64,000 nucleotides of DNA from Anastatus disparis (Eukaryota > Arthropoda > Insecta > Hymenoptera > Eupelmidae): contig JAFFSR010000239.1 of the NCBI GenBank assembly GCA_017163975.1, positions 6,076,001 through 6,140,000 of the forward strand, written 5' to 3'. Positions 12,411 through 24,800 of the stretch are shown here, piece by piece. Numbering within the stretch: position 1 is the stretch's first letter; the number at the start of each line of letters is the position of its first letter. Both the position numbers and the translations under genes were made by a program. Under the pieces are notes generated by a model, which saw nothing but the letters and a program-made list of their open reading frames with translations, did no database searches and was not told where the DNA came from.

Positions 12411-15400
12411 ATAATTCTTTCTAAAGATTCTAAAAAGCAAGCGGATATCTGTAAATTATTACCTTTTGTAAACTCGTTTTTACTTATAGAATCGAGATTT
12501 TATTTAACGTGACCTAAATCAACCAAAGAATTGTATGTTTCGTCTTGGGTCCGACTTACTGGACTGATCAATGGAATTGTGTGGACAGACCTTGTCCTAG
12601 ACGTCGCACCCTTTTTATTTATTTGTACGATCCCTCTAAACAACATCTAATTCATATATTATTCGCCCACTAAATTGTCACTACATGCTCGGAATTTTGG
12701 TATTACACTGTGACCTTTATATTTTATAATACAAAACAAGTATTAATGTATTGTTTATAAAATTAAAACAAATTATTGTCATAATTACTTTTCTTCTTGT
12801 ATTGTTTTTTGTATTTAATAAAATTTTATTTTATTTAAAAATAAAACCATAATTTCTAATTATTCAATTTTTTAAATTAATTTTCTTAATTTTTTAAATA
12901 ATTTCATTGGTAAAAGAAATTTTATATTAAAAAATATTTTACAGAATATTCGTTAAATTTTTTAGATTTTATAAAACAATTAGTACAATAAATTTAAAAC
13001 GTAAATTATATTATTATTTAATGTATTATCTTTATTAAATTTTCAAAAGTACAAAACGAAAATAAATATTGAAAGTTTAACTGTTAAATAATTAAAGCAA
13101 AGATACAGCTAAGTTTACAGAAAAATGTGACGTTTTCTTATAAATTAATACATATATATAAACACGTATACTCGCGCTTTGTGGTTTCGAGACTACTAAA
13201 TGTTGCAAGCCGCGGGAAATTGAATTTACTATGAGCCTTGAGCAAAAAAGAAAAACATCGAGAAAAAAAAAACAAAATGTGCGAGTTATTTATTTTTTGA
13301 AAACTAACAAGGAATGGACTTGTTATTTATGCAACAGACGTAAAAGTGGTATTACAAAAATAAAAATAAACCCAAAAGTTGTGATTTTAATTCTATAAAA
13401 AAAAACTACATTCACCTATTACCGTGGAAAATTTTTAATGCTTTCTGGGCTCGTTACAGTTGAGTGGAAAGAATTTATTATTAAGTTGGATATTATTTTG
13501 GAAGATATATTGAATAATAAAATAAGTAAGATCGATACGTTATTTTTTACCAAATATAAAAACAAAAGTACTATGAAGTGCTTTTAGTTATTGTGCATTA
13601 TTGAGAAAAAAACAGTCGGATACAATGTGATGTATAGAGCTTACTTGAAGTTTTCTATTTATTAAATACAATACTGAAAATTATAAAAAATACATTATGA
13701 TTTCATATCAAAAATCGTTTTTTTCTTTTTAATGTATTTATATTTTACGTATAATGAATATTAAAAATTTGAAAAATCTAGAAATGTAAAGAAAAATTAA
13801 TGAATAAATTCTAATTTCTTTAGAAGGTATGGAAGACTCAAAATTTTATCTGAAATGACGCACACGCTCGCGTGTAAGTTGAAACGTATGGATAAGCTTT
13901 TTTAAAAATATCATATTTTTAAGTTAAAAACATTATAAATGTATAACTGCTCTGAAATCTGTAATTCCAAACACGACACGATCCTTTAATGCTTTTTCTT
14001 TGATGAAGTAAGGATAATGCAAAATTTTAAAACTCGGGCCTATTAAAACTCGTAAATAAAGTAAAAAAGTTCGGAAAATATTAGGAAATATTGTTGAAAC
14101 ATTAAAAAAAAATATTTCTTTATGTATAAATTAATTTTATTCTACTATATAAAATAAAAAACAACAATGCGTTATTAAAATAATACAGTTCTTTTTTTGC
14201 ATCACTGAATTCATAAGAAGTGAAAATTAAGTAAATATATTTATCACCACAATCAAATTAACTGATTAATCACATAACTTAATTTTCAAAGAGTACAATA
14301 AAAATATCATAAATTATTTTGATTAGCAAGGTAAAATTAATAAATAGTTAAGAAAAAAGCTCTATAAATTACTGTGTAAATAATTTCGTCTAATTAAATT
14401 GCATCTTGTTGTTATGAATGAAAGCTCTTATCTTATATGCACGGACAAATAATTAATTACGAGCCCTGAAGCCTCTCCTCGGCGCGCACACTCGCACAGA
14501 TATCTCTCCTTAGTAGCGTTCTAAGACTTAAGACCTACATTCTCAGCGAATAAACGGACGAGGCTTGCTTCAAGAAAAATACTCTCTCTCTCTCTTTTTC
14601 TCTTTACTTTTAAAATGTGTATAGTATGATACTCTCTTTTTTTTCTCTCTATTTTTTTTTCTTCTCTACTCTTGCACATGTGTGACCTTTTGAGTTTATG
14701 TTGGAGTGCGCGCTAGGCTTCAAGTATTCACGATGCAAGGGTTCAAAATAACTTGCGGCCAACGAGCGCGAAAAGTGTAGGGTAAAAGAAAAACAGAATT
14801 TTTTAAAAAAATACAACAAAAAGAATGACAAAAAAGGGCTGAACAACTGTTGTGTTTTTTTTTGTAAAAAATATTTTTTTTTTTCTTTTCAAAACTACCT
14901 AGCTTGCAGTTATAAAAAATGTCCAGAGCTTTTAATTTTTTCTTTTTTATTAATAATTCCGTAAACTTATGTAATTTTAAAGCATTTTTATAAAAATAAG
15001 TTTATTTATTTATAATTAAAGAAATTTGTTAAAAATTATTTCTTCTTCAATGAAGAAAAGTATATTTCAATGTGCTGTCTAAATTTTTTAAAACGTGACA
15101 TCAAAAAGAATTTAATGTATCTCTCTAAAATGAAAAAAAAGTAGTCCACTAACTGTTTAATATAGTCTATTTTATAACATACAAATAAAAATGTTGTTGA
15201 AACGACTATAATTTGGAGACATAATAGCTAGTGATACATTATTATTTGAAAAGTCAAATTGTCTTTTTCTTTTTAAAAAGAGGCAATTTCAATGGACGCA
15301 ATAATGTCATAATAAAAAAAATGTATTATATTCTTAAACAATTGGTAAATCTGTGATGTCCGAAATATTAATTTTATTGTAATAAATAATAATAAATGAA

Positions 15401-18400
15401 TTGGTATTTAATATTTTGTAATATTAACACAAGAGAAAAATTGATCTGTTTCAAGTATGCATAAAAAATTTTTTCACGTTCTCTTACTTAAAATTATAGT
15501 AATCTAAATAAAAGGAATAATTATACCAAAAAAGCAGAAAATAAAGTAAAGAGAAAAAAATAACAAGATACTGCAATTCATCCTCTTCATCGCCATGTCA
15601 GCAAAACGCGACGAAAATAAAAAGTAGCTCATGAACTGTCTTTAAAATACATGTTTCCCTTGTGGCTTTTAATTCTTGGTTTGAACAATTTTATGATAAT
15701 AGATCATTATTTAATAGAAATATCAAAATCACCATGTACTTTTTACTTAATTATCATTTTATCATTTATCTAAACGGTAATCTTTCAAACTCTGATATAT
15801 TAATTTTGTATCATAAAAATGACATTTTAGCATCTATAAATAGTCAAAAGCTTTGTTCATAATGATGTGTTTGTATTGGTTCCAAGCCTAATTATTCTGT
15901 TTTAAAGCGTATTCTATTATTAGTTAATAAGAAAAATGATATATATCACTTGCATGCGAACACGCAGGTGTATCTTTATGATATATTATAAAAATGTATC
16001 TAAACACAGAATTAAAGTATTGATCCAGTAAGGGTTTTTTAACTTCTCTAACAGATACTAGTCCATCAAATCTGTAAGTATATAAATGCATGAGTGCATG
16101 CAAATATATAGAGTTTTCTCATTGCATTTAGTGCATTCTAATAGTAAATAGATTTTTATTAGAAAATAATAAATAATAATATTTTTTCTTCTATGATAGC
16201 TCATAAAATCAAATAAATTAAATAATCATATAAAGCATTCAAATCTTTCAATAATCCTTTTTCATATATTCGATTATAAATCTCGATTGAAATATAATTG
16301 TGGATATCAATTCATACGAAGATAAATAAAATAAGCAAGCAGAATAAAGATAAACTTATATTTTTTGCTGGGTAGTATGAATAATTATCGTTTTATATTT
16401 TCCAATAAAAAGTGTCAAACCTGATAAATCTGTTGATATCGATATTATTCTATAAAATATTCATATGAATTTTCTCCGATTTGTCAATAGAAGGATAATT
16501 TCATAAGGATATTGAGTAAAACTATATTGAAACATGGATGAATTAAATATTTAATATTTAGTCATCGTTTATATCAAGATAGAAGTTATCTACCACCAAA
16601 ATAACGTTTTAATTTATGAACAAAAAAATTTGAATACCGTTATTTTCAAGGATTTGGTATAAACATATATCTTACTCTTAATAAAATAGTGAACAGTTTT
16701 CCTGATCCCTTGTAAAGGAGTTGGAAAAATAATATAAAAGATGAAAAGCAGAAGAGAAAAAAAGGAAGGTAAGTAAAAGTAAAATTTTTCTTCAAGTACC
16801 TTCGCGGCAGTTTCTACGAGCAGTTCCATTTGATTAGCGTCGTCGTATAGATATAAATGTATATAGTTGTGTATAGAATAAGCAAAAGAGCAAAGCTGGT
16901 AGAGTAAAAAAAAAATAAATACTTCCGCAAGAAGATAAAAAATGTCTTTTTCAATTTAGATCGAATAAAATTCTCACAGTTCTTTCTACTTTTTTAGCTG
17001 TATAAGTTTTTTTTTTCCAAGGAAGATTCTTGCAATCGAGTTTCTTGCTTATATACCGTTTTTCATTTATTTTTCATTTTACTCTCATCTGTCATTCGCA
17101 ACTCGACAACGAACTACTGTGGATATACATATATACACATATAATGTATGTATGTGTGTGCAAACGAACTTGTATTAAACGTAAATTAGTGTGCGTTCAA
17201 GTAGTTGAAGCATTTTAATCAAAGCTCGTCTCTGACAAAAAGTTACATTTTGCTTTATACATACATTTATATATATACATATATATGTGTGTATATATAT
17301 ATATACACGTGTATGTGTACACAACCACAATGAAGAGAAGAAGAAATAAGGGAAGAGGAAAATCTTGCTTAATTAGATGTACTCTTATGAAGAGGATCAA
17401 CGAAGACGACTACAAACCTATAGGTAAGGGAAAATTTTGTAGCTATGTGTATATATATATACACATGTACATATACACAAATATTTTTACCTTTATTTAA
17501 ACACTTGTGTGAGTAGAAACTTTATATTCTGGAACGCAATGATTAAATTACTTTGCGTATGGAGCATCAGAACGTGGACTATATAATGAATTCGATGTCT
17601 CTTATGTACGGAAACTCATGATGGTTGGCCTCCCTTTTTTGGGTTTAATTGTATAATACTTTTAACCGTCTTTTCAATATTAAACATTATTCATTTTTCA
17701 TTTAAATAAAAAGTACAGGTTTAGCTTTAGAATAAAGTTATTTAAAGTAAAAAAATTATTCCAACAAATTTTAATTGAAAAATGTAAAATATGTATTTAA
17801 TAAATAATAATCAAAAATATTTTTATTACAAACTCAGAATCTTTTCAAAAAGTTCATTTTTTGTTTCAGAGAAAATTTTGTATTTAATTATTAATTAACT
17901 TTAAATTAAAACATTTATAAAATTTTTACATATTCGTTTTCCAATAAATTGCAGTATAAAATATCACAAAATTAATATAGGTCAAACTTTGTTTCAAATA
18001 AAGTATGAAATCACTAAAATATGGTTTTTTTAAAATGACATATTATATAAATGGTTTTAAATTATTAACCTTTTAGCACAATTTTTTCTTTTTTTTCGGG
18101 AATCAATAATTTTAAAAAACAATTTAAAGTTATTTAAACAAAATAAAACATGACTTTTTGCTTGTTAAATCGATGGCTTAAATTTAACGTGTAGGTGTGT
18201 ACGTACGTGTACTTTAATATTTGAAAATTGAAGGAACTGAAAAGTAAATTGCAGAGCAACAGTTAACTTTATTTCCGGTTTTCCAGATACTCCTTCACTG
18301 CCAATTTTCACTTCAGAATCAAAAGCAAATTGAACTTTCCCTATATGAATTTAGTGAAGTGAAGCAATTTTCGATTTACTGATTCTCTTATTGTACTTCT

Positions 18401-18660
18401 CTTCGATCTATTATTTCGAAACAATATTAACTTCATAATGTCTAATAGTCTTATTACGGATTCAATTGAATTCTGAAAAAGAAAAATATTTTTATAAGTG
18501 GAAAAGCTTATTTTGTGATCGAGAGAAGTTTGAACTTTATCGTAATATTAGCAATCACAATTAATTCAATAATTTTAGAGAAAAAAACACGTTTACTTGC
18601 ATTATATGTCATTGACATTATTTAATTGAATTTTCAAACAAATTTATATGAAATTTTTTT
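12411..18660. other. Intergenic DNA with simple repeats
   Basis: Mostly AT-rich, with no assembled gene. It holds a CT-rich patch near 14,580-14,660, a GT/TA palindromic microsatellite at about 17,260-17,310, and a dispersed repeat (15420-15800, listed separately). A short minus-strand stretch ending near 16,829 reads like an exon start (see findings), but no downstream exon was found. Confidence 0.5.
15420..15800 (+). repeat. Dispersed repeat, copy 1 (inverted partner at 29970-30310)
   Basis: The sequence matches the reverse complement of 29970-30310 over roughly 330 bp with indels. Best conserved is the centre, around 15,566-15,650, with words such as TGTCAGCAAAACGCGACG and AAAAGTAGCTCA. 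Neither copy contains an ORF of note. The family is unidentified; it may be a short mobile element or a conserved noncoding module. Confidence 0.65.
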
Positions 18661-18865
18661 TTTTGTTTTTTGATTTTATTTAACGTTGCTGTATTTATGC
18701 TATTATTGTGAAGCTAATTAGAGACGGAGGTTTGTCAGTGTGTTAATGAACAAAGCACATGTAACGCACAATGGTGCTTGCATCAATCGGCCGAGAACGG
18801 GATTCGAACTCGGAACCTCGAGATTACGAGTCCATTGCTCTACTGAGTGAGCCACTGACGACCTC
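18661..18865 (-). mobile_element. tRNA-derived SINE, copy 2
   Basis: Same family as the 5.7-kb copy. The minus-strand head GAGGTCGTCAGTGGCTCA begins at 18865. A B-box equivalent GAGTTCGAATCCC and the same body and tail (CGTTAAATAAAATCAAAA) follow. This is the copy closest to a standard tRNA T-arm in the window. Confidence 0.8.
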
Positions 18866-20506
18866 GCTTGTCGAAAGAATTTATTTGAACATGTAACCAA
18901 ATAATGCTCACGGTATGTCTTGTAAGCTAGAATATTTATTCTTTTAAGTCAATATTTTATTATAATTATCTTATTATTATTAATTAGCCAATAAAGTAGA
19001 AATATTACTGACCCTTACATCTTCTTGAATTTAATATAATAATACATAGAATAAAAGATTATCTGAATTATGAAACTAAAAAGTTATACTAAACGATAAA
19101 GTAAATGACACAATAAAATTGGAATAATTAATTAATCAAAAGGCTACGTATATGTATAGTTTCAAAGCTAAAATTGATCAACATCTAAACTCCTATTAAA
19201 ATGCGGATCTCTAACGATATACAATACCTCCTCTAATTTAAAATTTTTTCGCTCCACAATGAAAGAAAAAAAAGTTCAAGAAAGAAATGAGAAACGAAAA
19301 AAAAAGTTTAACACGCTTTACTTTTCGATCGACCTAACACTCTTTTCGCTGCATCTTCATCATTCCGCCGTCATAACCCGTCTGCAACACACCGACAGAG
19401 CGCAAAAAAAGTCTCTCATCCCCTTTAGTGAATACATTTCCTCTTCAAACAAACAGTGCCCTTAATTGCACCCTCGGAAGAAGAAAAAAAGAGGCATTAA
19501 GAAGAAATAAGAAGAAAAAGAGACTAAAGATTGTACCATTCGTCGGTGGTATTTGATAATATAGAAACACCAGAAGCACTAGATATACAATGTTTAAAGA
19601 AAAAAATAGAAAATAAAAGGAAAAGAGGAATAACAAAAAAAGAAACAACAGAAAATAAAGAAATCATAGTGATCAAGCTCTTTGTTTTCCGCATCGAAGC
19701 TTAATTAAAAGCGATGGGGAATGGAGATTGTTATAACGCTCTAGGACATCGATAGATGACTACTCTTCCTCCTGTTTTCTATAATACTCAAAAGAAATGA
19801 ATTTTTTTACACTTTGATGAAGAATGTAATATTTCTTTTGTTTTTTTTTTTCCCAAAAGGAAAAAACTAAACAGTTGTATCTCAATTTGAGTAATAATCA
19901 ATACCTATACACAAGTCAATGTTTAAATTCTTTAGTAAAATAAAAATCATATTAAAATTTATTTAAATAATTTTATAAATGATACAAAGGTGATATATTC
20001 ATTGTTTAAAAAAAATTGAAACATGCATATTCGATATAGTAGTTTATTAATTTAACAATCAAAAAATAAATCTATGAACATCATCTATTCTCCAATAGAC
20101 TTTTATGAGTATTGGTTTTAATACCACAGTCAGAAAAAGTATTCTGCAACAAAAAAAGGACTTGAATTGAAAAAATATACAATATCGTAAAAAAATATTA
20201 CATAGCGGACCATTTTGAAAAGTTATAAACTGTATACATGTAAAATAAAATTATAATACATCTATTTTATATTTTCTAAAATGAAAAAGTATTGCGTGAA
20301 TGATTTTACCTATCGATAGTGCATTTTTATTGTTAAAATATTGTAAAAATTAATATCAAATATTTCAATATCACGTAGACTCTATCAACAAATTATTTTT
20401 ACTTTTTTTTATAAATTAAAAGACTGAAAATAATGTTTACAAAATTCGCTAATTATTAATTAACTATTCAATAATTTTAATCAACATAGAAAAATCACAA
20501 ATAGTA
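18866..20506. other. AT-rich intergenic DNA
   Basis: I see no gene. Short ORFs at 19.26-19.65 kb are overlapping A-rich or T-rich translations on opposite strands. Confidence 0.5.
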
Positions 20507-20628
20507 TATTACGCAACGAGTGCGTAAAATATGTGATTATCGCACGAGTCGGTTTTGTCGCCCGAGCGCAGCGAGGGCGACAAATGAGACGAGTGCGATG
20601 ATCACTTTACGCATTAGTTGCGTATATT
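20507..20628. repeat. Hairpin module I (ACGCAACGAGTGCG type)
   Basis: An imperfect palindrome. The arm from ACGCAACGAGTGCGTAAA returns as TTTACGCATTAGTTGCGT. Its centre is TCGCCCGAGCGCAGCGAGGG. A second copy opens the composite element at 36557-36670. It abuts the CTAAC element that follows. Confidence 0.75.
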
Positions 20629-20635
20629 ATTTTTT

Positions 20636-21193
20636 CTAACAAGTGCGCAAAATTCTAAGAATGACAAACTTGCGTCTGTGATAGCATGTACAATCTTGTT
20701 CGAAGACTATCAAGATTGTAAAAGGTAGCCGAGGTTGGGGCGCAGGACGGGGTCCAGGGCGGAGCCCTGGGTGCAGGGGGCAAAGCCCCTGCCGGGGGGG
20801 CAGCGCCCCCCCGCCTCCAAAAAAATAAATAATATTTCTAATACAAAAATACAACTAAAAAAAATTTTTTTTAGATGAAATCATTTTACGCACGCTCAAA
20901 TCATTTTACGCACGCTGAAATCATTTTACGCACGCTGAAATCATTTTACGCACGCTGAAATCATTTTACGCACGCTCAAATCATTTTACGCACGCTCAAA
21001 TCATTTTACGCACGCTGAAATCATTTTACGCACGCTCAAATCATTTTACGCACGCTGAAATCATTTTACGCACGCTAAAATCATTTTACGCACGCTGAAA
21101 TCATTTTACGCACGCTAAACAAATGCGTCTCATAATATGATATTTTATGTACGCAAATGAGTACATGAAATCGAATTTTGCGCACGCCGTTAG
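20636..21193. mobile_element. CTAAC-ended element carrying a GC-rich core and 20-bp tandem repeats
   Basis: The left end is CTAACAAGTGCGCAAAATTC. The right end is its inverted counterpart GAATTTTGCGCACGCCGTTAG with a few changes, so the ends are terminal inverted repeats. Inside are a 90-bp GC-rich block (20728-20817) with several small hairpins, then twelve 20-bp repeats (20881-21116). A related element (36901-37612) lies inside the minus-strand odorant receptor gene. No protein is encoded; I infer a non-autonomous mobile element. Confidence 0.65.
20881..21116. repeat. 20-bp tandem repeat, 12 copies
   Basis: The unit TCATTTTACGCACGCTNAAA is repeated in exact 20-bp register twelve times, varying almost only at N (C, G or A). 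The word TTTTACGCACGC also occurs in the terminal repeats of the associated hairpin modules. Confidence 0.95.
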
Positions 21194-21789
21194 AAAAAAA
21201 AATTTATGAATTTATTTATCAATATGTATAAAATCTTATGAATGACTTTATGTAATAATGTATACAGTAATTAATTACTTAAAAAAAAATTAAATTTCGA
21301 TATAATGAAATAATAAAAACAATAAACAAAATGCCAAAATAAAGGAATAAAATTCAAAATAATTGTAAATAATTATTACTCCCATAACAGTTAGATTAAA
21401 CGATCTTGTAATTATTAACTAACGACATTCGGCGAATGGCCAAATTGTTAGCATACCTCCTCTTCTTGAAGTAGACATTTATTAGCTCGGCTTAACTTGA
21501 GCTAAAGCGGTATTTGGATTAACAGTAGATATAACAAAGACTTACGAGTTTAGCAAGCGTTTTGAGGCCTTATACTCCCGTCCACAATTTCTCCTTCGTT
21601 TATTATATACATATACATACGTATATACGTATCGATACGTATAGATTTGAGGTAATCATCGGAAACAGGCATTTCGTTTATACGCAATACCATTATAATA
21701 CGATATCATTCTAGGCTATTTAATGGCCCGCCGGTATACACGATAAGCTTAATGAAATAGAATAACAAAGTCAAAGTCAAGTTGATTAT
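21194..21789. other. Upstream region of the small membrane-protein gene
   Basis: AT-rich sequence becoming less so after 21,420. It contains a TA/CGTA-rich patch at about 21,600-21,645. No ORF is supportable. It probably includes proximal regulatory sequence of the gene that starts near 21,792. Confidence 0.4.
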
Positions 21790-21823
21790 TCAGTTTATAT
21801 TTTCAAGTCGCAAAGCGCGGACG
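21790..21823 (+). promoter_or_regulatory. Inr + DPE core promoter
   Basis: TCAGTT at 21790-21795 matches the arthropod initiator, with the A at 21792 as +1. At exactly +28 to +32 (21819-21823) is GGACG, within CGGACGTG, a full match to the downstream promoter element consensus RGWYV. The fixed Inr-DPE spacing makes chance unlikely. No TATA box is evident at -30. The predicted 5' UTR is 90 nt to the ATG at 21882. Confidence 0.7.
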
Positions 21824-21881
21824 TGCATCTTTAAATGTTTTTTTTGTAATTTTTATTTAAGAATAAGAAAGATATAAAAAA

Positions 21882-24800
21882 ATGTCTAACAATCGATTTT
21901 CAGTTAAATTATTAGTGTTATCATTACAATTACTGGTATTCGTTGCTCTTTGTGTTGCTCAAGATACCGAGGTATATACTACTTTAAGTACTTTAATACT
22001 TGACTTTACAAGTTCTCTCTCTTTTTCTTTCCTTTTTTTTTCTTCACGCGAATAGCCCTTAAAGAACCTTTCTTTCCATTAGAATCTTGGGCTTGTATTA
22101 CGGCATGGGTTAAAGGGAAATATTCTTGCGGTGTGTATATATAGCGAAGTTGACTTTTCTTTTCTATTACCTTCACGGAGCTTCAGAAAAAACCGGTGGA
22201 AAAATGCTTTTGTAAGGTGAAAAAGCTCCGGGAGTACTTGACTTAATCAGCTTTACAGAAACATTAGAATTTCAAAGAGTTGAGCTCTCTCTTACTTTTC
22301 TCTCTTTTTTTTTTTGAAAAAAATTTTCGTCAAGTTGTTGACACTTCTTTTTTTAAAGCGCATTCGTCTAGAAATGAAATTGTATTTTTATTATGACAAT
22401 TTGTGAATAACTTAAAATGATTATTTAATTATTCACAAGTATAACATTTATAAATTATTGATGGTAGTATGAAAAAAAAATTGATCGATTACTTTTATTT
22501 TTATTATCTTAACAGTTATCTGCTCATTAATCTTCTAAATTCTGGAGTTACTTGAAAAAAATGTTAAATACCAAACATGTTTGATAATGGTAATGACACA
22601 TTGATTAAAAACGTAGTAAAAAAGTTTTATTTTCTGGAATTAACTCCGTCTTATTAGAAATGATTAGATAGTTTATAGTTATGTTACAGAGTACTTTAAC
22701 GAAAAATTGATAAAAAATCCTATTTATTTAAGTTTAAAATTTAAAAATTGCAATGATACTTACGAAAAATACTTATTTTAATTACTTATTTTCAAACTTA
22801 TTTTTAATAAAAATAAAAATATATTTTTATTTTCTAATGCAACATTAAATCAGTTTTATGATGGAAAAAGTGTGAATGTCGGCATGATAATAATATCAAA
22901 GACTTGTTATCTTATAATTAAAGTTAAAATGAGATATTAAATAAAGTATAAAAGAATTCCAAAAGTCATATCTCCAAATCAGAAGTCCTATACTTTTAAC
23001 AAACGACTGAATTGGAAATTTATCAAACTTTTTTTATCTGAAGATTATATCACATCCTCATTCGAAAATTAATAAAGCGTGTGTATTATTACCTTGATTA
23101 AGCAGTCTTTTTATATCAAACAAATTAATGATACAATTATTTACAATTACGAGCACGGGTACGTGCCAACTTCGAACTTTATTTTTTTATTAAAAAATAT
23201 ATTCCAAGATAAATATTTTTTTCATCATAAAGGAGTCGGATTGACAAAGCAAAGCATTGCGATATAATTAAAAAGACACTTTGAAAAAAAAGTATAATAA
23301 TGCGATGCACTTACCTTAATGCGTATTAATTAGTAAAGAATAAAGGAATTATTACCAAAATGCATATGCCAAATAAAATTAATAATAGACGTATAGCTGA
23401 TGCTCCCTATTTCTCTTAAATGTATGGAATTTTTTCTTCTTTTTCTTTTTTTAATGATAAGTTGTGCAAAGTTGCGCTGGCCTACTTAGTTTTTTAATAA
23501 AGTCGAAAGATTTAATTACTCGAAAAGATTGCGTGCTTTTGGAACCAAGTCGGATTTAATTATCTTTTATGAAAGCTCGATCAAAATCTTTCTCTTTGGT
23601 GACTGTGATGAAACAAAATCTTGTACCTTTCTTAATATTATCTTTAAGATAAAGAATTTTTTTTCAAAGTATTAAAATCTTAAATTAGATATTTATTTTT
23701 TATTGTTTAGAATTATGAATGAAATTTATTTTGAATTAATTTGTTACAATAATTTATTTATTTTTATAATTTTTAAAGAAATATATTTTTTATATTAAAA
23801 ATGAATCATGAAAATTGAAAGGTTTTACTCAAATTATCAACCACAATATTTGATCGATAAATAAATATATTTGATAAATAATATAAATAAAAATAATAAT
23901 ACAATGTCTTCCTTGATTAATTTATAATTTGTTTACAATATTCCTAACTTTGAGCATTATTAAAAAAAAATTTGTGATAATAGGTTACGTTACTTTCCAC
24001 TAAAGTAGAAAATAATAAAATCAAATAAACAATAGTTTTAAAAAATTTTGAATTTCACTTTTTTATATTAATAATGAAACTACCTCAGTTGAAATGAGAA
24101 TAAAGCCTTATATCCAAGACAGTAGCAAAATCAATTTGTTCCTCAGGCAATCATTACCCTCGCTCACTCGGATCGTAAGCTTCATCTTTGAACAAAATTT
24201 ACGACTTTACTCCCTAGTTGTATAATGTCATATTAAGACTATCCAAAGGAAGAATTATAAAGGAAATTTGTGAATTCAAAATGTTTTAAAAATTAAATTT
24301 AATTAGATTTTAGTATTTATTATTTGTTTAACGTTAAAGTATTAAAATGTATACATTATCAAATTATTTCAATAAATTTTTATAAAATCGTGTACCCTTT
24401 TGGAAATAAAACTATTTTAAATAATATTTTCTCATTGTTAAAAAAATGGCCCAGTTTTTCAGCATAAGATAAAGTTATTTTTTCTCAAACAAAAATAAAT
24501 GATAGTGAGAAAAAATTTTATGATCTCGAAATTTGTTATTAAATAATATAAAGTTACGAAACCTTTAAGAGTTGCAAGACTTTACCATTGAAAAAGTTAA
24601 TAAATAAAGTTTTGCAAAGTTACAAAAGAGATCTTTTAGTTTTTAATGTTCTTTAATCTTGTAGTTATAAAGCAAGGATTTACGAGAGTCTGATTCTGTT
24701 TCTTTAAATTATTTGTAGTCTATTAATTCTTGTCATAAATTAGTTTTGTTGAAAAGTAAAGTCGTTTTATTTCCTTTGTTTATCAGCATACATATGATTA

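Noticed and set aside
20881..21116. CRISPR-like array
   Set aside because: The 20-bp units are contiguous with no variable spacers, and the genome is eukaryotic. It is a simple tandem repeat.
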